Origin: Fischerella sp. PCC 9431
GTDB taxonomy: Bacteria; Cyanobacteriota; Cyanobacteriia; Cyanobacteriales; Nostocaceae
DNA: 64,000 nt
NCBI RefSeq assembly: GCF_000447295.1
Contig: NZ_KE650771.1
Location: 4,416,282-4,480,281 of the forward strand
Direction of reading: 5' to 3'
Positions within the stretch are counted from its first letter, which is position 1. Every line of letters begins with the position of its first letter. Below, one piece after another: positions 1 to 8,707 of the stretch. Made by a program: the position numbers and the translations under genes. The notes below the pieces were generated by a model. The model saw only the letters and a program-made list of their open reading frames with translations, was not told the origin of the DNA and did no database searches.

Positions 1-4
1 ATAT

Positions 5-1468
5 GTGAGACCATTATCTGAATTGGTCTTGCGGCTAACAAATAAATACCCACAGCAAATGCTGGGTAAACTGTTTAATTTTGCCTGCCAACTATTAAAC
101 TTAAATCACCCCCAACAAGCCTTAACTTGCTTCGACCAACTTCTGAAATATCACTGTGAAATTTCGGGAATTTGGTTTTATAGAGGTGTAGCTCTATACT
201 TCTTAGGAAGTTATGAAGAAGCAGTTGCATCCTATGACAAAGCCTTGGCTCTTCACAGTGACTCGTACCAAGGTTGGTATAATCGCAGCCTAGCATTGCA
301 CCTATCAGGATGCTACGAAGAAGCAGTCGATTCCTATGACCAAGCCCTTGCCATCAAACCTGATCTAGATCAAGGTTGGTATAACCGAGGCGTTGCACTG
401 TATTTTTTGGGACGTGATCAAGAAGCAGTTGCTTCCTATGACAAAGCACTGGCGCTCAAAAGCGATTATTACCAAGCTGATTACAGCCGATGTCAAGCAC
501 TAGAAAACTTGGGACGCCACCAAGAAGCAGTTGCTTGCTACGATAAAGTGCTGGCGATCAAAAGCGATCATTACCAAGCTTGGTATCACAGAGGCAATGC
601 ATTGTACTTATTAAAACACTACGATGAAGCAGTTGCTTCCTACGATCAAGCCCTGGCGCTCAAAAGCGACTATTACCAAGCTTGGTACAACGGCAGTGTA
701 GTCCTATACATATTAGGATTATACGAGGAAGTAGTCACATCCTGTGAAAAAGTTGTACAAATAAAACCCGACCATTACCAAGCCTGGTATAACAAGGGCA
801 ATGCATTGTATTTTTTGGGACACTACGAAGACGCAATTGCAGCTTACGACAAAGTGCTGTTGATTCAGCCAGACTATGATCAAGCCTGGTACAATCGCAG
901 TGTCGCCCTATACTCTCTAGGCTTATATGAAGAAGTAGTGACATCCTCTGATAAAGTAGTGGCGATCGCACCCAATCATTACAAAGCCTGGTACAACCGA
1001 GGAAATGGACTATACTCGTTAGGCAAATATCAAGATGCATTAGCTTCCTACGACAAAGCACTAGCAATCAAGCCCGATTATTACGAAGCTTTGTATAACC
1101 GGGGTGTGGTTCTGGGAAATTTGGGAGACTACAAACAAGCAGTTATTTGCTACGATCAAGCACTGGCTATCCAACCTCACAACTACCAAGCCTGGTACAG
1201 TCGAGGTAATGCACTCAATAAATTAGGTTCTTATCAAGAAGCGCTGATTAGCCTTAACAAAGCAATTGCACTAGTTCCTGATTCCTTTGAAGCTCATTAC
1301 AACAAAGCTTGCTGTTATGCTTTGCAAGAAAATCTCGAATTAGCCCTTGAAAGCTTACAACGAGCCATTAGTCTCAATCCCGAATGTCGCAAGACAGTAA
1401 AAACCAACTCCTGCTTTCAAAAAGTTCTCACAGATGAGCGGTTTCAAAAATTGATTGCTTTGGAATAG
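5..1468 (+). CDS. TPR-repeat protein, possibly 5'-truncated by the window edge
   Basis: Nearly the whole 487-residue product is tandem 34-residue tetratricopeptide repeats (about 12), each built around a core like AWYNRGNALYFLG then EEAVASYDKALAIKPD. TPR solenoids are protein-interaction scaffolds; no catalytic domain or signal peptide is visible, so the partner is unknown. The reading frame begins at a GTG at base 5 and stays open to the window edge, so the true start may lie outside. The repeats are very alike in DNA as well as protein (the AAAGCGA/TTACCAAGC blocks recur), which suggests recent internal duplication. The C-terminal 35 residues leave the repeat pattern and end in a short cap helix. 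Confidence 0.85.
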   Translation: MRPLSELVLRLTNKYPQQMLGKLFNFACQLLNLNHPQQALTCFDQLLKYHCEISGIWFYRGVALYFLGSYEEAVASYDKALALHSDSYQGWYNRSLALHLSGCYEEAVDSYDQALAIKPDLDQGWYNRGVALYFLGRDQEAVASYDKALALKSDYYQADYSRCQALENLGRHQEAVACYDKVLAIKSDHYQAWYHRGNALYLLKHYDEAVASYDQALALKSDYYQAWYNGSVVLYILGLYEEVVTSCEKVVQIKPDHYQAWYNKGNALYFLGHYEDAIAAYDKVLLIQPDYDQAWYNRSVALYSLGLYEEVVTSSDKVVAIAPNHYKAWYNRGNGLYSLGKYQDALASYDKALAIKPDYYEALYNRGVVLGNLGDYKQAVICYDQALAIQPHNYQAWYSRGNALNKLGSYQEALISLNKAIALVPDSFEAHYNKACCYALQENLELALESLQRAISLNPECRKTVKTNSCFQKVLTDERFQKLIALE

Positions 1469-1518
1469 GCGATCGGGCAATATTGCTTAAGGATTTTTCG
1501 GCATAATTTTGTCATGTA

Positions 1519-1540
1519 GAGACGCGATAAATCGCGTCTC
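1519..1540. repeat. Palindromic dispersed repeat (GAGACGCGA type)
   Basis: A perfect 9-bp inverted repeat, GAGACGCGA and TCGCGTCTC, separated by TAAA and preceded by TGTA. Related GTAGAGACG hairpins occur at 35704-35728 and, with mismatches, at about 51098. It looks like a dispersed small palindromic repeat rather than a terminator, since no T-run follows. Confidence 0.7.
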
Positions 1541-1630
1541 ATATTCTGAATGCGTCGCTAAGAGATTTACGAAGTAAAAGCTAGATTTTTGGGTGAAAAA
1601 TCTGCCTGATGACTTGTGAAGCTCATTTAC

Positions 1631-1810
1631 GACTCAGAAACTTGATTTAAAACTCAGAAACTTGATTTAAAACTCAGAAACTTGATTTAAAACTCAGAAA
1701 CCTGATTTAAAACTCAGAAACCTGATTTAAAACTCAGAAACCTGATTTAAAACTCAGAAACCTGATTTAAAACTCAGAAACCTGATTTAAAACTCAGAAA
1801 CCTGATTTAA
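1631..1810. repeat. Nine-copy 20-bp tandem array
   Basis: Nine head-to-tail copies of AACTCAGAAACCTGATTTAA with no spacers. The first three copies read CTTGATTTAA and the last six CCTGATTTAA. Each unit is an imperfect palindrome (AAA-TCAG, loop, CTGA-TTT). The array ends 2 bp from the stop codon of the DUF1636 gene on the other strand. It is a minisatellite, not a CRISPR array. Confidence 0.95.
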
Positions 1811-1812
1811 CT

Positions 1813-2238
1813 TCAAGACAACGAGGGAATTCTTGCTAAGATACCTTTCTTGAGAGGTTCGGGACGTTCTGACCAAGGTAACAAACCATCAGGTTTATCA
1901 TAATATTTGCTTGCACATTCAAGAATAGCAGCCGCACTATCATCTACTGGTAAATCTCCGAACATATAAGTTAGCTTTCCAGAACCAGCGAAAGCGACAA
2001 CACAAGAATGACTGCAAGCACTCATACATTCTACTTCTTGAATCGGAAAATCATCTTTGAGATGCCAATCTTCAGCTAATTCCTGAAGCTGGTTTAATAA
2101 TTTTTGTCCACCACTCTCACCAACTCGTTTGCCATCTTGCCAGACACTAGCACAAGTCTTGCACACAAATAGAGTATGAGAGGGGTGTGAAGTATTTTGA
2201 TGTGTAGAAATTGCAGAAGTGTTTGTAGTTGCGGTCAT
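1813..2238 (-). CDS. DUF1636 family metal-binding protein
   Basis: This 141-residue protein has the DUF1636 pattern: an N-terminal CKTCASVW motif (about residues 26-33) and a second block ECMSACSHSC, followed by a conserved GKLTYMFGDL segment. The spaced cysteines suggest a metal or [2Fe-2S] site of thioredoxin-like ferredoxin type; that is a family inference, not shown here. The first ~20 residues are Ser/Thr-rich and low complexity. The ATG lies about 30 bp after a cobalamin riboswitch on the same strand, so expression is expected to fall when vitamin B12 is plentiful. That points to a role in cobalt or cobalamin economy. The stop codon is followed within 2 bp by a tandem repeat array. Confidence 0.85.
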   Translation of the reverse strand: MTATTNTSAISTHQNTSHPSHTLFVCKTCASVWQDGKRVGESGGQKLLNQLQELAEDWHLKDDFPIQEVECMSACSHSCVVAFAGSGKLTYMFGDLPVDDSAAAILECASKYYDKPDGLLPWSERPEPLKKGILARIPSLS

Positions 2239-2269
2239 CTGTACCTCGCAGATATTTTACAAGCGAAAT

Positions 2270-2392
2270 CAACTTCGGCGGGCATCCTGACTTACTTTCG
2301 TTAAGTTCACAGTTGCGGGACAGCGCCGGATTTCCACCGGACTTTCCCCGTTACCTCTAGTAGCTGCTCCCCACTAGAACCGAGTGTTTTTG
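2270..2392 (-). ncRNA. Cobalamin (AdoCbl) riboswitch
   Basis: Read on the minus strand, the stretch carries the hallmark cobalamin riboswitch core: GGGGAAAGTCCGGTGGAAAT, then CCGGCGCTGTCCCGCAACTG, and downstream the paired AGTCAGGATGCCCGCC element. It lies between the stop of the GatD gene and the start of the DUF1636 gene, in the sense orientation to DUF1636, so DUF1636 is the likely target. Boundaries are approximate. No obvious intrinsic terminator is seen, so control of translation start is possible. Confidence 0.95.
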
Positions 2393-2425
2393 ATCTTAAC
2401 CGAAATGTATTGAAACAACACGCCG

Positions 2426-3238
2426 TTAAACTTTTGTAGGTGTTGGCAAATCTACTTGCAATCGCTTAAACATCGCTTGTCGTCCCTGCATTGCCAAGGT
2501 GTCATCTATGGGTGATAAAGTAATAGGCTGTTGATACTTCAACCTCAACGCTGTTTGAATTAACCAATCTGCAACAAAGGGGTTTTTTGGTAACAAAGGG
2601 CCGTGGGAATAAGTGGCGATCGCATTCTGATAAAATACACCTTCTGTACCATCTTCACCATTGTTGCCCAAGCCATACACCACCCGTCCAAGTGCTTCGA
2701 CTTTGCCTAATTTAGTTCGTCCACCGTGATTTTCAAATCCAATCAGGTATGGTTTGCTACCTGTCATTTCTTGGAGATCCCGTGCTAAACGAGTAGCGGT
2801 GACTTCTACAACTAAATTACCAATACAGCGCCGGACATTTTCACCGGGATGCACTGAGACTATATCCAATATGCCTAAACCCTGAATACGTTGTCCAAAT
2901 CCCGGTTCATAGTAGTGTCCCAACAATTGGGGTGAACCACAGGTAAAAACGCCAGGAGTACCATTTTCAATTTTTTCGCGCATTGCTTCTGCTTTCGCAC
3001 CCTGCAAATCACGCATGACTATTTCTTGCTGGCGATCCTGTGCGCCACCACCCACAATTAAATCTACAGATTTGATCTCATCTGCTGTCGCATTTTGATC
3101 TAAAGGCAAAACCTTGACATTATATCCCCGCCACTGACAACGGCGTTCTAAGACGATAACATTACCGCGATCGCCATAGGTACTCATCAGCGTCGGATAC
3201 AGCCAACCAATAGTTAATTCGTATTGTTGATTAATCAT
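2426..3238 (-). CDS. gatD: GatD-type class I glutamine amidotransferase (lipid II isoglutaminyl synthase subunit)
   Basis: A 270-residue CobB/CobQ-type class I amidotransferase without a synthetase domain, the architecture of GatD. The nucleophile is Cys100 in GVFTCGSPQLLG and the probable catalytic His is His212 in SHGPLLPKNP. Known GatD works with the Mur-ligase-like MurT to amidate the stem-peptide glutamate of lipid II. MurT is not in this window, so the partner must be elsewhere or the role differs. The gene is read leftward toward the cobalamin riboswitch, but it lies upstream of that element and is therefore not its target. A CobQ-like role in corrin amidation is less likely because the synthetase half is absent. 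Confidence 0.8.
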   Translation of the reverse strand: MINQQYELTIGWLYPTLMSTYGDRGNVIVLERRCQWRGYNVKVLPLDQNATADEIKSVDLIVGGGAQDRQQEIVMRDLQGAKAEAMREKIENGTPGVFTCGSPQLLGHYYEPGFGQRIQGLGILDIVSVHPGENVRRCIGNLVVEVTATRLARDLQEMTGSKPYLIGFENHGGRTKLGKVEALGRVVYGLGNNGEDGTEGVFYQNAIATYSHGPLLPKNPFVADWLIQTALRLKYQQPITLSPIDDTLAMQGRQAMFKRLQVDLPTPTKV

Positions 3239-3477
3239 AATTTTAGGGATCGGGGATTAAGTTGCGCTTGTTGCAGTGTTGGGAGCCAGAGTCTTGAGAT
3301 TGGTATTATCAGTTTTGAAAGATTTTAGCCTGTGTACACGCTAAATTACGAACATATCAAGGAATGTTGTTTTATAGATAAAATTAGAAGTACCAATAAA
3401 ATAAATAGCAATGTCTATTGACACGAGAGTGTAAATCTACCCTTAAAATATAAAACGCGCTCTCATTAGTAAGAACT

Positions 3478-4597
3478 ATGGATGCATTAGAACTAAAACG
3501 CGAAATTGAAACGTTGTGCGATCGCCTGGGTAAAACCCAGGACTATCTTTGACATTCCTGCACTCACAGCCAAAATTCAAGACTTAGAACAAATCGCAGC
3601 CCAACCAGAATTCTGGGATGATCAAGTCAAAGCCCAAGGCACGCTGCAAGAACTTAATGATCTAAAAGCACATCTCCAACAATACGAACAGTGGCAAAGT
3701 AGCATCGAAGACACCAAAGCAGTATTAGAACTGTTGGAATTGGAAAGCGATGAAGCCCTGCTGCAAGAAGCAGAAACTACTGTCACCAAACTCAACAAAG
3801 AACTTGACCAGTGGGAGTTACAGCAGTTACTCTCTGGTCCCTATGATGACAAAGGGGCAGTTTTGACGATTAACGCTGGTGCTGGTGGTACTGATGCTCA
3901 AGATTGGGCAGAAATGCTACTGCGGATGTATACCCGTTGGGCAGAAATTCAGGGTTACAAGGTAAACTTAACAGATGAATCCGAAGGTGACGAAGCAGGT
4001 ATAAAATCAGCCACCATAGAGATTACAGGACGCTATGCCTATGGTTACTTGCGATCTGAAACAGGTACTCATCGCTTAGTACGGATTTCACCTTTTAATG
4101 CCAACGGAAAGCGCCAAACCAGTTTTGCTGGGGTAGAAGTCATGCCCCAATTAGATAATTCGGTACAATTGGAGATTCCCGAAAAAGACTTAGAAATCAC
4201 CACATCTAGATCTGGCGGTAAAGGCGGGCAGAATGTCAACAAGGTAGAAACTGCCGTACGCGTTACTCATCTTCCCACAGGGATCGCAGTGCGTTGTACT
4301 GAAGAACGCAGCCAATTGCAAAACAAAGAAAAAGCCCTGGCCCGTTTGAAAGCGAAGTTGCTAGTCATAGCCCAAGAACAACACGCCAAAGAAATTGCCG
4401 AAATTCGCGGTGATATGGTCGAAGCCTCTTGGGGAAACCAAATTCGTAACTACGTCTTTCATCCTTACCAAATGGTCAAGGATTTACGTACCAACGTCGA
4501 AACAACTGCGATCGCCGACGTGATGAATGGCGAACTCGATACCTTCATCCAAGCTTATCTGCGGCAAGAAAATCAGCTAGTAGAAGCGACTGTGTAA
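3478..4597 (+). CDS. prfB: Peptide chain release factor 2, with programmed +1 frameshift
   Basis: Release factor 2 ends translation at UGA and UAA. The gene starts at ATG 3478; 24 codons lead to an in-frame TGA at 3550-3552 in the context TAT CTT TGA C, the classic RF2 autoregulatory site. Skipping T3550 moves the ribosome to GAC at 3551 and the main frame, giving about 372 residues. SPF (204-206 of the fused product) is the stop-codon reading motif, and GGQ (249-251, in [11 protein letters not shown]) is the hydrolysis motif. The internal Shine-Dalgarno is weak (CAGGAC rather than AGGGGG) but at the right distance. The first residues of the plain downstream frame (from 3506) are not real protein. 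Confidence 0.95.
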
Positions 4598-4605
4598 TTT
4601 AGTTA

Positions 4606-4716
4606 AAAGGGAACGGGGAACAGGGAACAGTTAACAGTTAACAGTTTTAATTTGATTACACGATAACTGATAACTGATAACTGATAACTGATAACTGATA
4701 ACTGATAACTGATAAG
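4606..4716. repeat. STRR heptamer tracts
   Basis: First come GGGAAC and GTTAACA repeats, then seven perfect tandem copies of GATAACT from 4662 followed by a partial copy. Such short tandemly repeated repetitive sequences are typical of heterocystous cyanobacterial spacers. The tract follows prfB; the following gene starts about 90 bp later. Confidence 0.85.
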
Positions 4717-4804
4717 TTGTCCCCCTTGTCCCCTTTCCCTTTTTCTTTGGACTCTGCTTTCACAAACTGTTACATTGAAAGAAGATAATTGTCATGAAAT
4801 TATT

Positions 4805-4960
4805 ATGAGCAATTCTCCTTCTGATGAACGTCAACCCAGCTATGTAAAACTCGCGATGCGAAATATGGTGCAAAAGCGAGTAACTTCTCTCAAGCACTTC
4901 CTGTTGACTACTGTTGGGCTGTTAGCTTTGTTTATTGGTCTTGCTTATCTGACTCGCTGA
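4805..4960 (+). CDS. DUF3285-type small single-span membrane protein
   Basis: A 51-residue protein starting MSNSPSDERQPSYVKLAMRN with one C-terminal transmembrane helix (LLTTVGLLALFIGLAYL). The ATG at 4805 is chosen over the in-frame TTG at 4775 because conserved family members start MS/MSN-like and the extra ten residues look non-coding. It resembles the cyanobacterial DUF3285 family, of unknown function. It precedes ybeY by 40 bp on the same strand and may share a transcript with it. Confidence 0.75.
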   Translation: MSNSPSDERQPSYVKLAMRNMVQKRVTSLKHFLLTTVGLLALFIGLAYLTR

Positions 4961-5000
4961 TCATAAACTATCAATTTCACTACAGGAGATTTTTCGGCTG

Positions 5001-5531
5001 GTGCAAGTTGAAGTATATGTAGAGGATCATTTAAGTGAATCTTCGCAAGCAAAAAGTATAAAAAATGGGAATATTTCTACCTCAATCACTTCTCAAACAT
5101 GGGAGAATTGGTTTAATTGCTGGTTAGACAAATTACAACCAAATATTCCACCTGCGGCAAATTATGAAATCGGATTGCGTTTAACCAATGATTCAGAAAT
5201 TCAGGAATTAAACGCCCAGTATCGTCATCAAGACAAGCCTACAGACGTTTTATCTTTTGCCGCATTAGAGGTAGATTCTCCTGTACCAAGTGAAGTGCTA
5301 GCTTCTATGCCTTTATATCTTGGTGATATTGTGATTTCTGTTGATACCGCACAGCAGCAAGCTCAAAAGCAAGGACATAGTTTGTTAACCGAATTAGCTT
5401 GGTTAGCAAGCCACGGATTATTACATCTGCTGGGCTGGGATCATCCGGATGAAAAAAGTTTAGAAATAATGCTACAACAGCAAGTAATATTACTGAAATC
5501 AATAGGTATTTCTATTGACATAGAATTGTAG
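5001..5531 (+). CDS. ybeY: Endoribonuclease YbeY (rRNA maturation)
   Basis: A 176-residue UPF0054/YbeY protein, a single-strand-specific zinc RNase for 16S rRNA 3' maturation and ribosome quality control. The metal motif is complete: His138, His142 and His148 in SHGLLHLLGWDH. The start is GTG 5001, with AGGAG at 4984-4988. The N-terminal extension of about 35 residues before the usual domain is common in cyanobacterial versions. It opens the conserved order ybeY, dgkA, amidotransferase. Confidence 0.95.
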   Translation: MQVEVYVEDHLSESSQAKSIKNGNISTSITSQTWENWFNCWLDKLQPNIPPAANYEIGLRLTNDSEIQELNAQYRHQDKPTDVLSFAALEVDSPVPSEVLASMPLYLGDIVISVDTAQQQAQKQGHSLLTELAWLASHGLLHLLGWDHPDEKSLEIMLQQQVILLKSIGISIDIEL

Positions 5532-5672
5532 CGGTTGCATCTTTATTAAGATGTGACTTCTTTGTTGATATTTATATAATAATCAGTAGAAAATTAGCAT
5601 AATTATCGATTGAATTATTAAAATCGGCACATACTCCCAGTTCAAACACCCTGCTGCTGTCTTTTTTCAACT

Positions 5673-6128
5673 ATGTCCCAACCAGTTTCACCACCACCAA
5701 CTTCAAATCACTTAGAAACAGTTGTTACCAAAAAGCGAGAATTCTCCTGGCAAGTTGCTGCTAATCTATTCGTGAGTTTTAAGTATGCTTGGTGTGGGAT
5801 AAGTTATGCCTTTCAAACTCAACGCAATTTTCGTATTCATGTTGTTATCTGTGTAGTAGCGCTGGGATTGAGTATTTTTTTACGATTAAAAGCTGTGGAA
5901 ATCGCAGTCATTAGTATAACTAGCGGCTTGGTTTTAGCCTTAGAGTTACTAAATACAGCAATTGAGTCGGTAGTTGATTTAACAGTCAAACAAACCTACC
6001 ACGAACTCGCAAAAATCGCCAAAGATTGTGCTGCTGGTGCTGTGCTGATTTCGGCTTGTGTGGCAGTTTTGGTGGCGATCGCACTTTTATTTCCTCCGTT
6101 GTTAGCTTTAATTTTGTCGGTTGTTTAG
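5673..6128 (+). CDS. dgkA: Diacylglycerol kinase, prokaryotic type
   Basis: A 151-residue integral membrane protein with the small bacterial diacylglycerol (or undecaprenol) kinase fold. NFRIHVV marks the amphipathic entry helix and ALELLNTAIESVVDL is the signature helix with the catalytic Glu; three membrane helices follow the ~45-residue soluble N-terminus. It phosphorylates lipid alcohols, recycling diacylglycerol or undecaprenol. It sits 140 bp after ybeY and 95 bp before the amidotransferase, an arrangement often seen in cyanobacteria. Confidence 0.92.
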   Translation: MSQPVSPPPTSNHLETVVTKKREFSWQVAANLFVSFKYAWCGISYAFQTQRNFRIHVVICVVALGLSIFLRLKAVEIAVISITSGLVLALELLNTAIESVVDLTVKQTYHELAKIAKDCAAGAVLISACVAVLVAIALLFPPLLALILSVV

Positions 6129-6222
6129 AACCAACTATTAACTAACTGCATCACAGCGACACAAAATCTGTAACAATCAACCAAAATGGTATGCAGTGGT
6201 TGACAACTGGAGTTAAATCGCA

Positions 6223-6828
6223 GTGCTTCTCGTTATTGACAATTACGACAGCTTTACCTACAATCTGGTGCAATATTTGGGAGAACTGGCAACAGAATTT
6301 CCTGTAGCGGCAGATATCAAAGTATTTCGTAATGATAAGATTACCCTTGATGAAATTAATGCCTTAAAGCCAGATGGAGTAGTAATTTCTCCCGGTCCTG
6401 GTCGCCCAGATGATGCGGGTATTTCCCTAGATTTAATTAAAAAACTAGGAACTGACTTACCAATCTTAGGGGTTTGTTTGGGTCATCAAAGTATTGGTCA
6501 AGTGTTCGGTGGTAATATTGTTTCGGCACCAGAGTTAATGCACGGTAAAACCTCCCAAGTGTCTCACACAGGAGTTGGGGTTTTCCAAGGATTAGAAAAC
6601 CCAATTGTCGCTACCCGGTATCATAGCCTGGTCATCGATCGCGACACCTGCCCAGATGTCTTAGAAATCACTGCTTGGGTGGAAGATGGCACAATTATGG
6701 GGGTACGACACCGGAACTATCCTCATATAGAAGGCGTCCAATTTCATCCAGAGAGTGTTCTGACATCTTCAGGCAAGCAGTTACTGCGAAACTTTCTTTG
6801 TAAATTACAGACGAAAACAAGAGAATGA
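6223..6828 (+). CDS. trpG: Anthranilate / aminodeoxychorismate synthase glutamine amidotransferase subunit
   Basis: A 201-residue class I glutamine amidotransferase of the TrpG/PabA type, starting with the diagnostic [20 protein letters not shown]. Cys85 ([10 protein letters not shown]) is the nucleophile; His175 and Glu177 (FHPESVLT) complete the triad. It supplies ammonia to the chorismate-using TrpE or PabB subunit for tryptophan or folate synthesis, and one copy often serves both. The start is a GTG; no in-frame ATG fits better. The stop overlaps the next start (ATGA), so the next gene is translationally coupled. Confidence 0.92.
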   Translation: MLLVIDNYDSFTYNLVQYLGELATEFPVAADIKVFRNDKITLDEINALKPDGVVISPGPGRPDDAGISLDLIKKLGTDLPILGVCLGHQSIGQVFGGNIVSAPELMHGKTSQVSHTGVGVFQGLENPIVATRYHSLVIDRDTCPDVLEITAWVEDGTIMGVRHRNYPHIEGVQFHPESVLTSSGKQLLRNFLCKLQTKTRE

Positions 6829-7595
6829 AACGACGGCAATTAATGGGCTATGCTGGGGCAGGTTTGGTAACAACTTTCGTTACTAGCTTGGGTTCTCACT
6901 TTCAAGCTAACGCCCAATCTAGCGGTTCATTATCAATTCAATGGTTGGGTCATACTTGCTTTCTGTTTACAGGTGGCGGTACTAAAGTTCTTGTCAACCC
7001 ATTTCGGACAGTTGGTTGTACCGCTAAGTATCGTCCACCGAAAGTAGCAGCAGATTTAGTACTGATTAGCAGTCAATTGTTGGATGAAGGTGCAGTTGAA
7101 GATCTACCGGGAAATCCGAAGTTAATCTACGAACCCGGTGCTTACGAGTTCCAAGGAATTAAATTTCAAGGAATCGCGATTCCCCATGATCGCAAAGGTG
7201 GGAAGCAATTCGGTACAAATGCGGCTTGGCAATGGCAGCAAGCAGGAATTAATATCCTCCACTTAGGGGGGGCTGCTGCACCTATTTCCATCGAACAAAA
7301 AATCCTCATTGGTCGTCCCGATGTGGCACTAGTACCTGTAGGCGGCGGTGCAAAAGCTTATAATGCCGAAGAAGCAAAGCAAGCAATTCAAACGATCAAT
7401 CCTAAGTTGATTATTCCTACCCATTACCGTACCCAAGCCGCAGACGAAGCCACTTGCGATATTTCTCCTTTGGATAATTTTTTAACAGTCATGAATGGTA
7501 TGACTGTACGTCGTAGCGATAGCGACAAAATTACTGTTAGCTCCAGTAATTTACCAGAAAATAGCGTGATACAAGTTTTAAGTTACAAGTTTTAG
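6825..7595 (+). CDS. Tat-exported MBL-fold-like protein with degenerate metal site
   Basis: A 256-residue protein. [20 protein letters not shown] looks like a twin-arginine export signal, with cleavage near ANAQ (about 31). The body follows the UlaG-like metallo-beta-lactamase fold ([27 protein letters not shown]). The usual HxHxDH metal ligands are replaced by a segment reading [17 protein letters not shown], and the Asp of the second metal motif is also missing. Only scattered histidines remain, so hydrolase activity is doubtful. The start overlaps the stop of the amidotransferase by 4 bp. A strong terminator follows. Confidence 0.8.
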   Translation: MKRRQLMGYAGAGLVTTFVTSLGSHFQANAQSSGSLSIQWLGHTCFLFTGGGTKVLVNPFRTVGCTAKYRPPKVAADLVLISSQLLDEGAVEDLPGNPKLIYEPGAYEFQGIKFQGIAIPHDRKGGKQFGTNAAWQWQQAGINILHLGGAAAPISIEQKILIGRPDVALVPVGGGAKAYNAEEAKQAIQTINPKLIIPTHYRTQAADEATCDISPLDNFLTVMNGMTVRRSDSDKITVSSSNLPENSVIQVLSYKF

Positions 7596-7603
7596 AAAGA
7601 ATA

Positions 7604-7637
7604 AAAAGGCAGGCTATAAACCTGCCTTTTAAGTTTT
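7604..7637 (+). terminator. Intrinsic terminator after the MBL-like gene
   Basis: Perfect 10-bp stem AAAAGGCAGG / CCTGCCTTTT with a 7-nt loop, followed by AAGTTTTT. It starts 8 bp after the stop codon and probably ends the ybeY-dgkA-trpG-MBL transcript. Confidence 0.85.
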
Positions 7638-8048
7638 TGATTATTTGTGACGATAAAACATACCCTACTTGACCAATCATTCCTTGATGGTGCAAGAAAG
7701 CGGATTTATCCGTGGAATAAATCGAAAATCGGAAATTTCCAAGCCCTGGATTGATCCGTGGGGACAGCACTCAATGTAGCGACGCTATGAGAGCCACCCG
7801 TGCTTCGTCAATTCCATTTTCCACAATTCAAAATCCTGTTAGAGGATGACTTGGTGTCTTTGTGTCTTAGTAGTTGAATTCAGATTTATTGTTCACCACT
7901 AATACCAATTCGTAATCAAGAAACTTGGATGCAATCTGGTTTTCCGGATTTGGATCTGTTGCTTAATTTTGGATAATTGGTATAAAACACTAAAACACTA
8001 AGAAAACTATTCTTCGCAAGGTTAGGGACGTAGAGTATTGGCTCATTC
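7638..8048. other. Non-coding spacer with inverted TACCAATT ends
   Basis: No credible gene. The segment 7904-7983 is flanked by ATACCAATT and AATTGGTAT, an inverted pair about 60 bp apart that could be a small non-autonomous element. A GTGTCTTTGTGTCTTAG string at 7855-7871 belongs to a repeat family also seen at 32767-32913. Confidence 0.45.
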
Positions 8049-8489
8049 TTAAGGCTTGGCAACACTATTAATATCTGTATTCAGAGATTGTAATGCTGCT
8101 AGCACTTTATCTTTATTTGGTGTAGAGGCTTTCAAATCTCCTTGAATTTTATCCGCCTCATCTTCAATTTTATTGTAGGTTTTGGAAGATTTCTTTTTGA
8201 CTCCATCTTCAACCTTTGACCAATAATCCTCAAATTTGCCAAACTCTTGTTTAGCTTTAGTAAAATCCCCAGCTTTTACGGCTGTTTCGGTATTGGAAAT
8301 AACAGCTAACAATCCTTTAAAGTTCTCGTCTTTAACAGTTGTAGTAGCTGTTTTATTAGATGTAGCACTTGCGGGTGTAGCAGTTGCTGAAGGTGATGTC
8401 TGCGTGGCGGATTGTTCACCATTCTTGCATCCGACTAAGGTCAACATACTAATTGCAGTAATCAACAAAACTTGATGAAAACGTTTCAT
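8049..8489 (-). CDS. Putative lipoprotein, DUF4363-like
   Basis: A 146-residue protein with a lipoprotein signal: MKRFHQVLLITAISMLTLVG followed by Cys21 as the lipidated residue. A Ser/Thr/Ala-rich linker runs to about residue 52, then an alpha-helical domain of ~95 residues rich in Lys and Glu. The helical part resembles DUF4363-type periplasmic proteins, whose function is not established. A good ribosome site (AAGGAG) precedes the ATG. It is expected to be anchored at the periplasmic face of a membrane. Confidence 0.75.
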   Translation of the reverse strand: MKRFHQVLLITAISMLTLVGCKNGEQSATQTSPSATATPASATSNKTATTTVKDENFKGLLAVISNTETAVKAGDFTKAKQEFGKFEDYWSKVEDGVKKKSSKTYNKIEDEADKIQGDLKASTPNKDKVLAALQSLNTDINSVAKP

Positions 8490-8707
8490 AAAAACTCCTT
8501 AGCAGAAGTGTTATAGATATTGGTAATTTGGTACTTGAGATTAGTGAGCAAGTAACAGGTAAAAATATCACCTTACCTTTGGAAAGTATGATCACCAGAC
8601 AGTACCTCATTGAAGTATTAAGACTATAAGGCTAAAAAAGCGCCAAAGAACTAAAATTTTTACTAAGATTTCTACTTTCTTTCTCAGTTATTGATAAAGA
8701 GTTAGTA

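Noticed and set aside
1631-1810. CRISPR array
   Set aside because: Repeats are head to tail with no spacers and no cas genes are present.
3506-3550. Separate short prfB start at 3506
   Set aside because: The +1 frameshift site CTT TGA C and the upstream ATG at 3478 explain the gene; residues translated from 3506 are not conserved.
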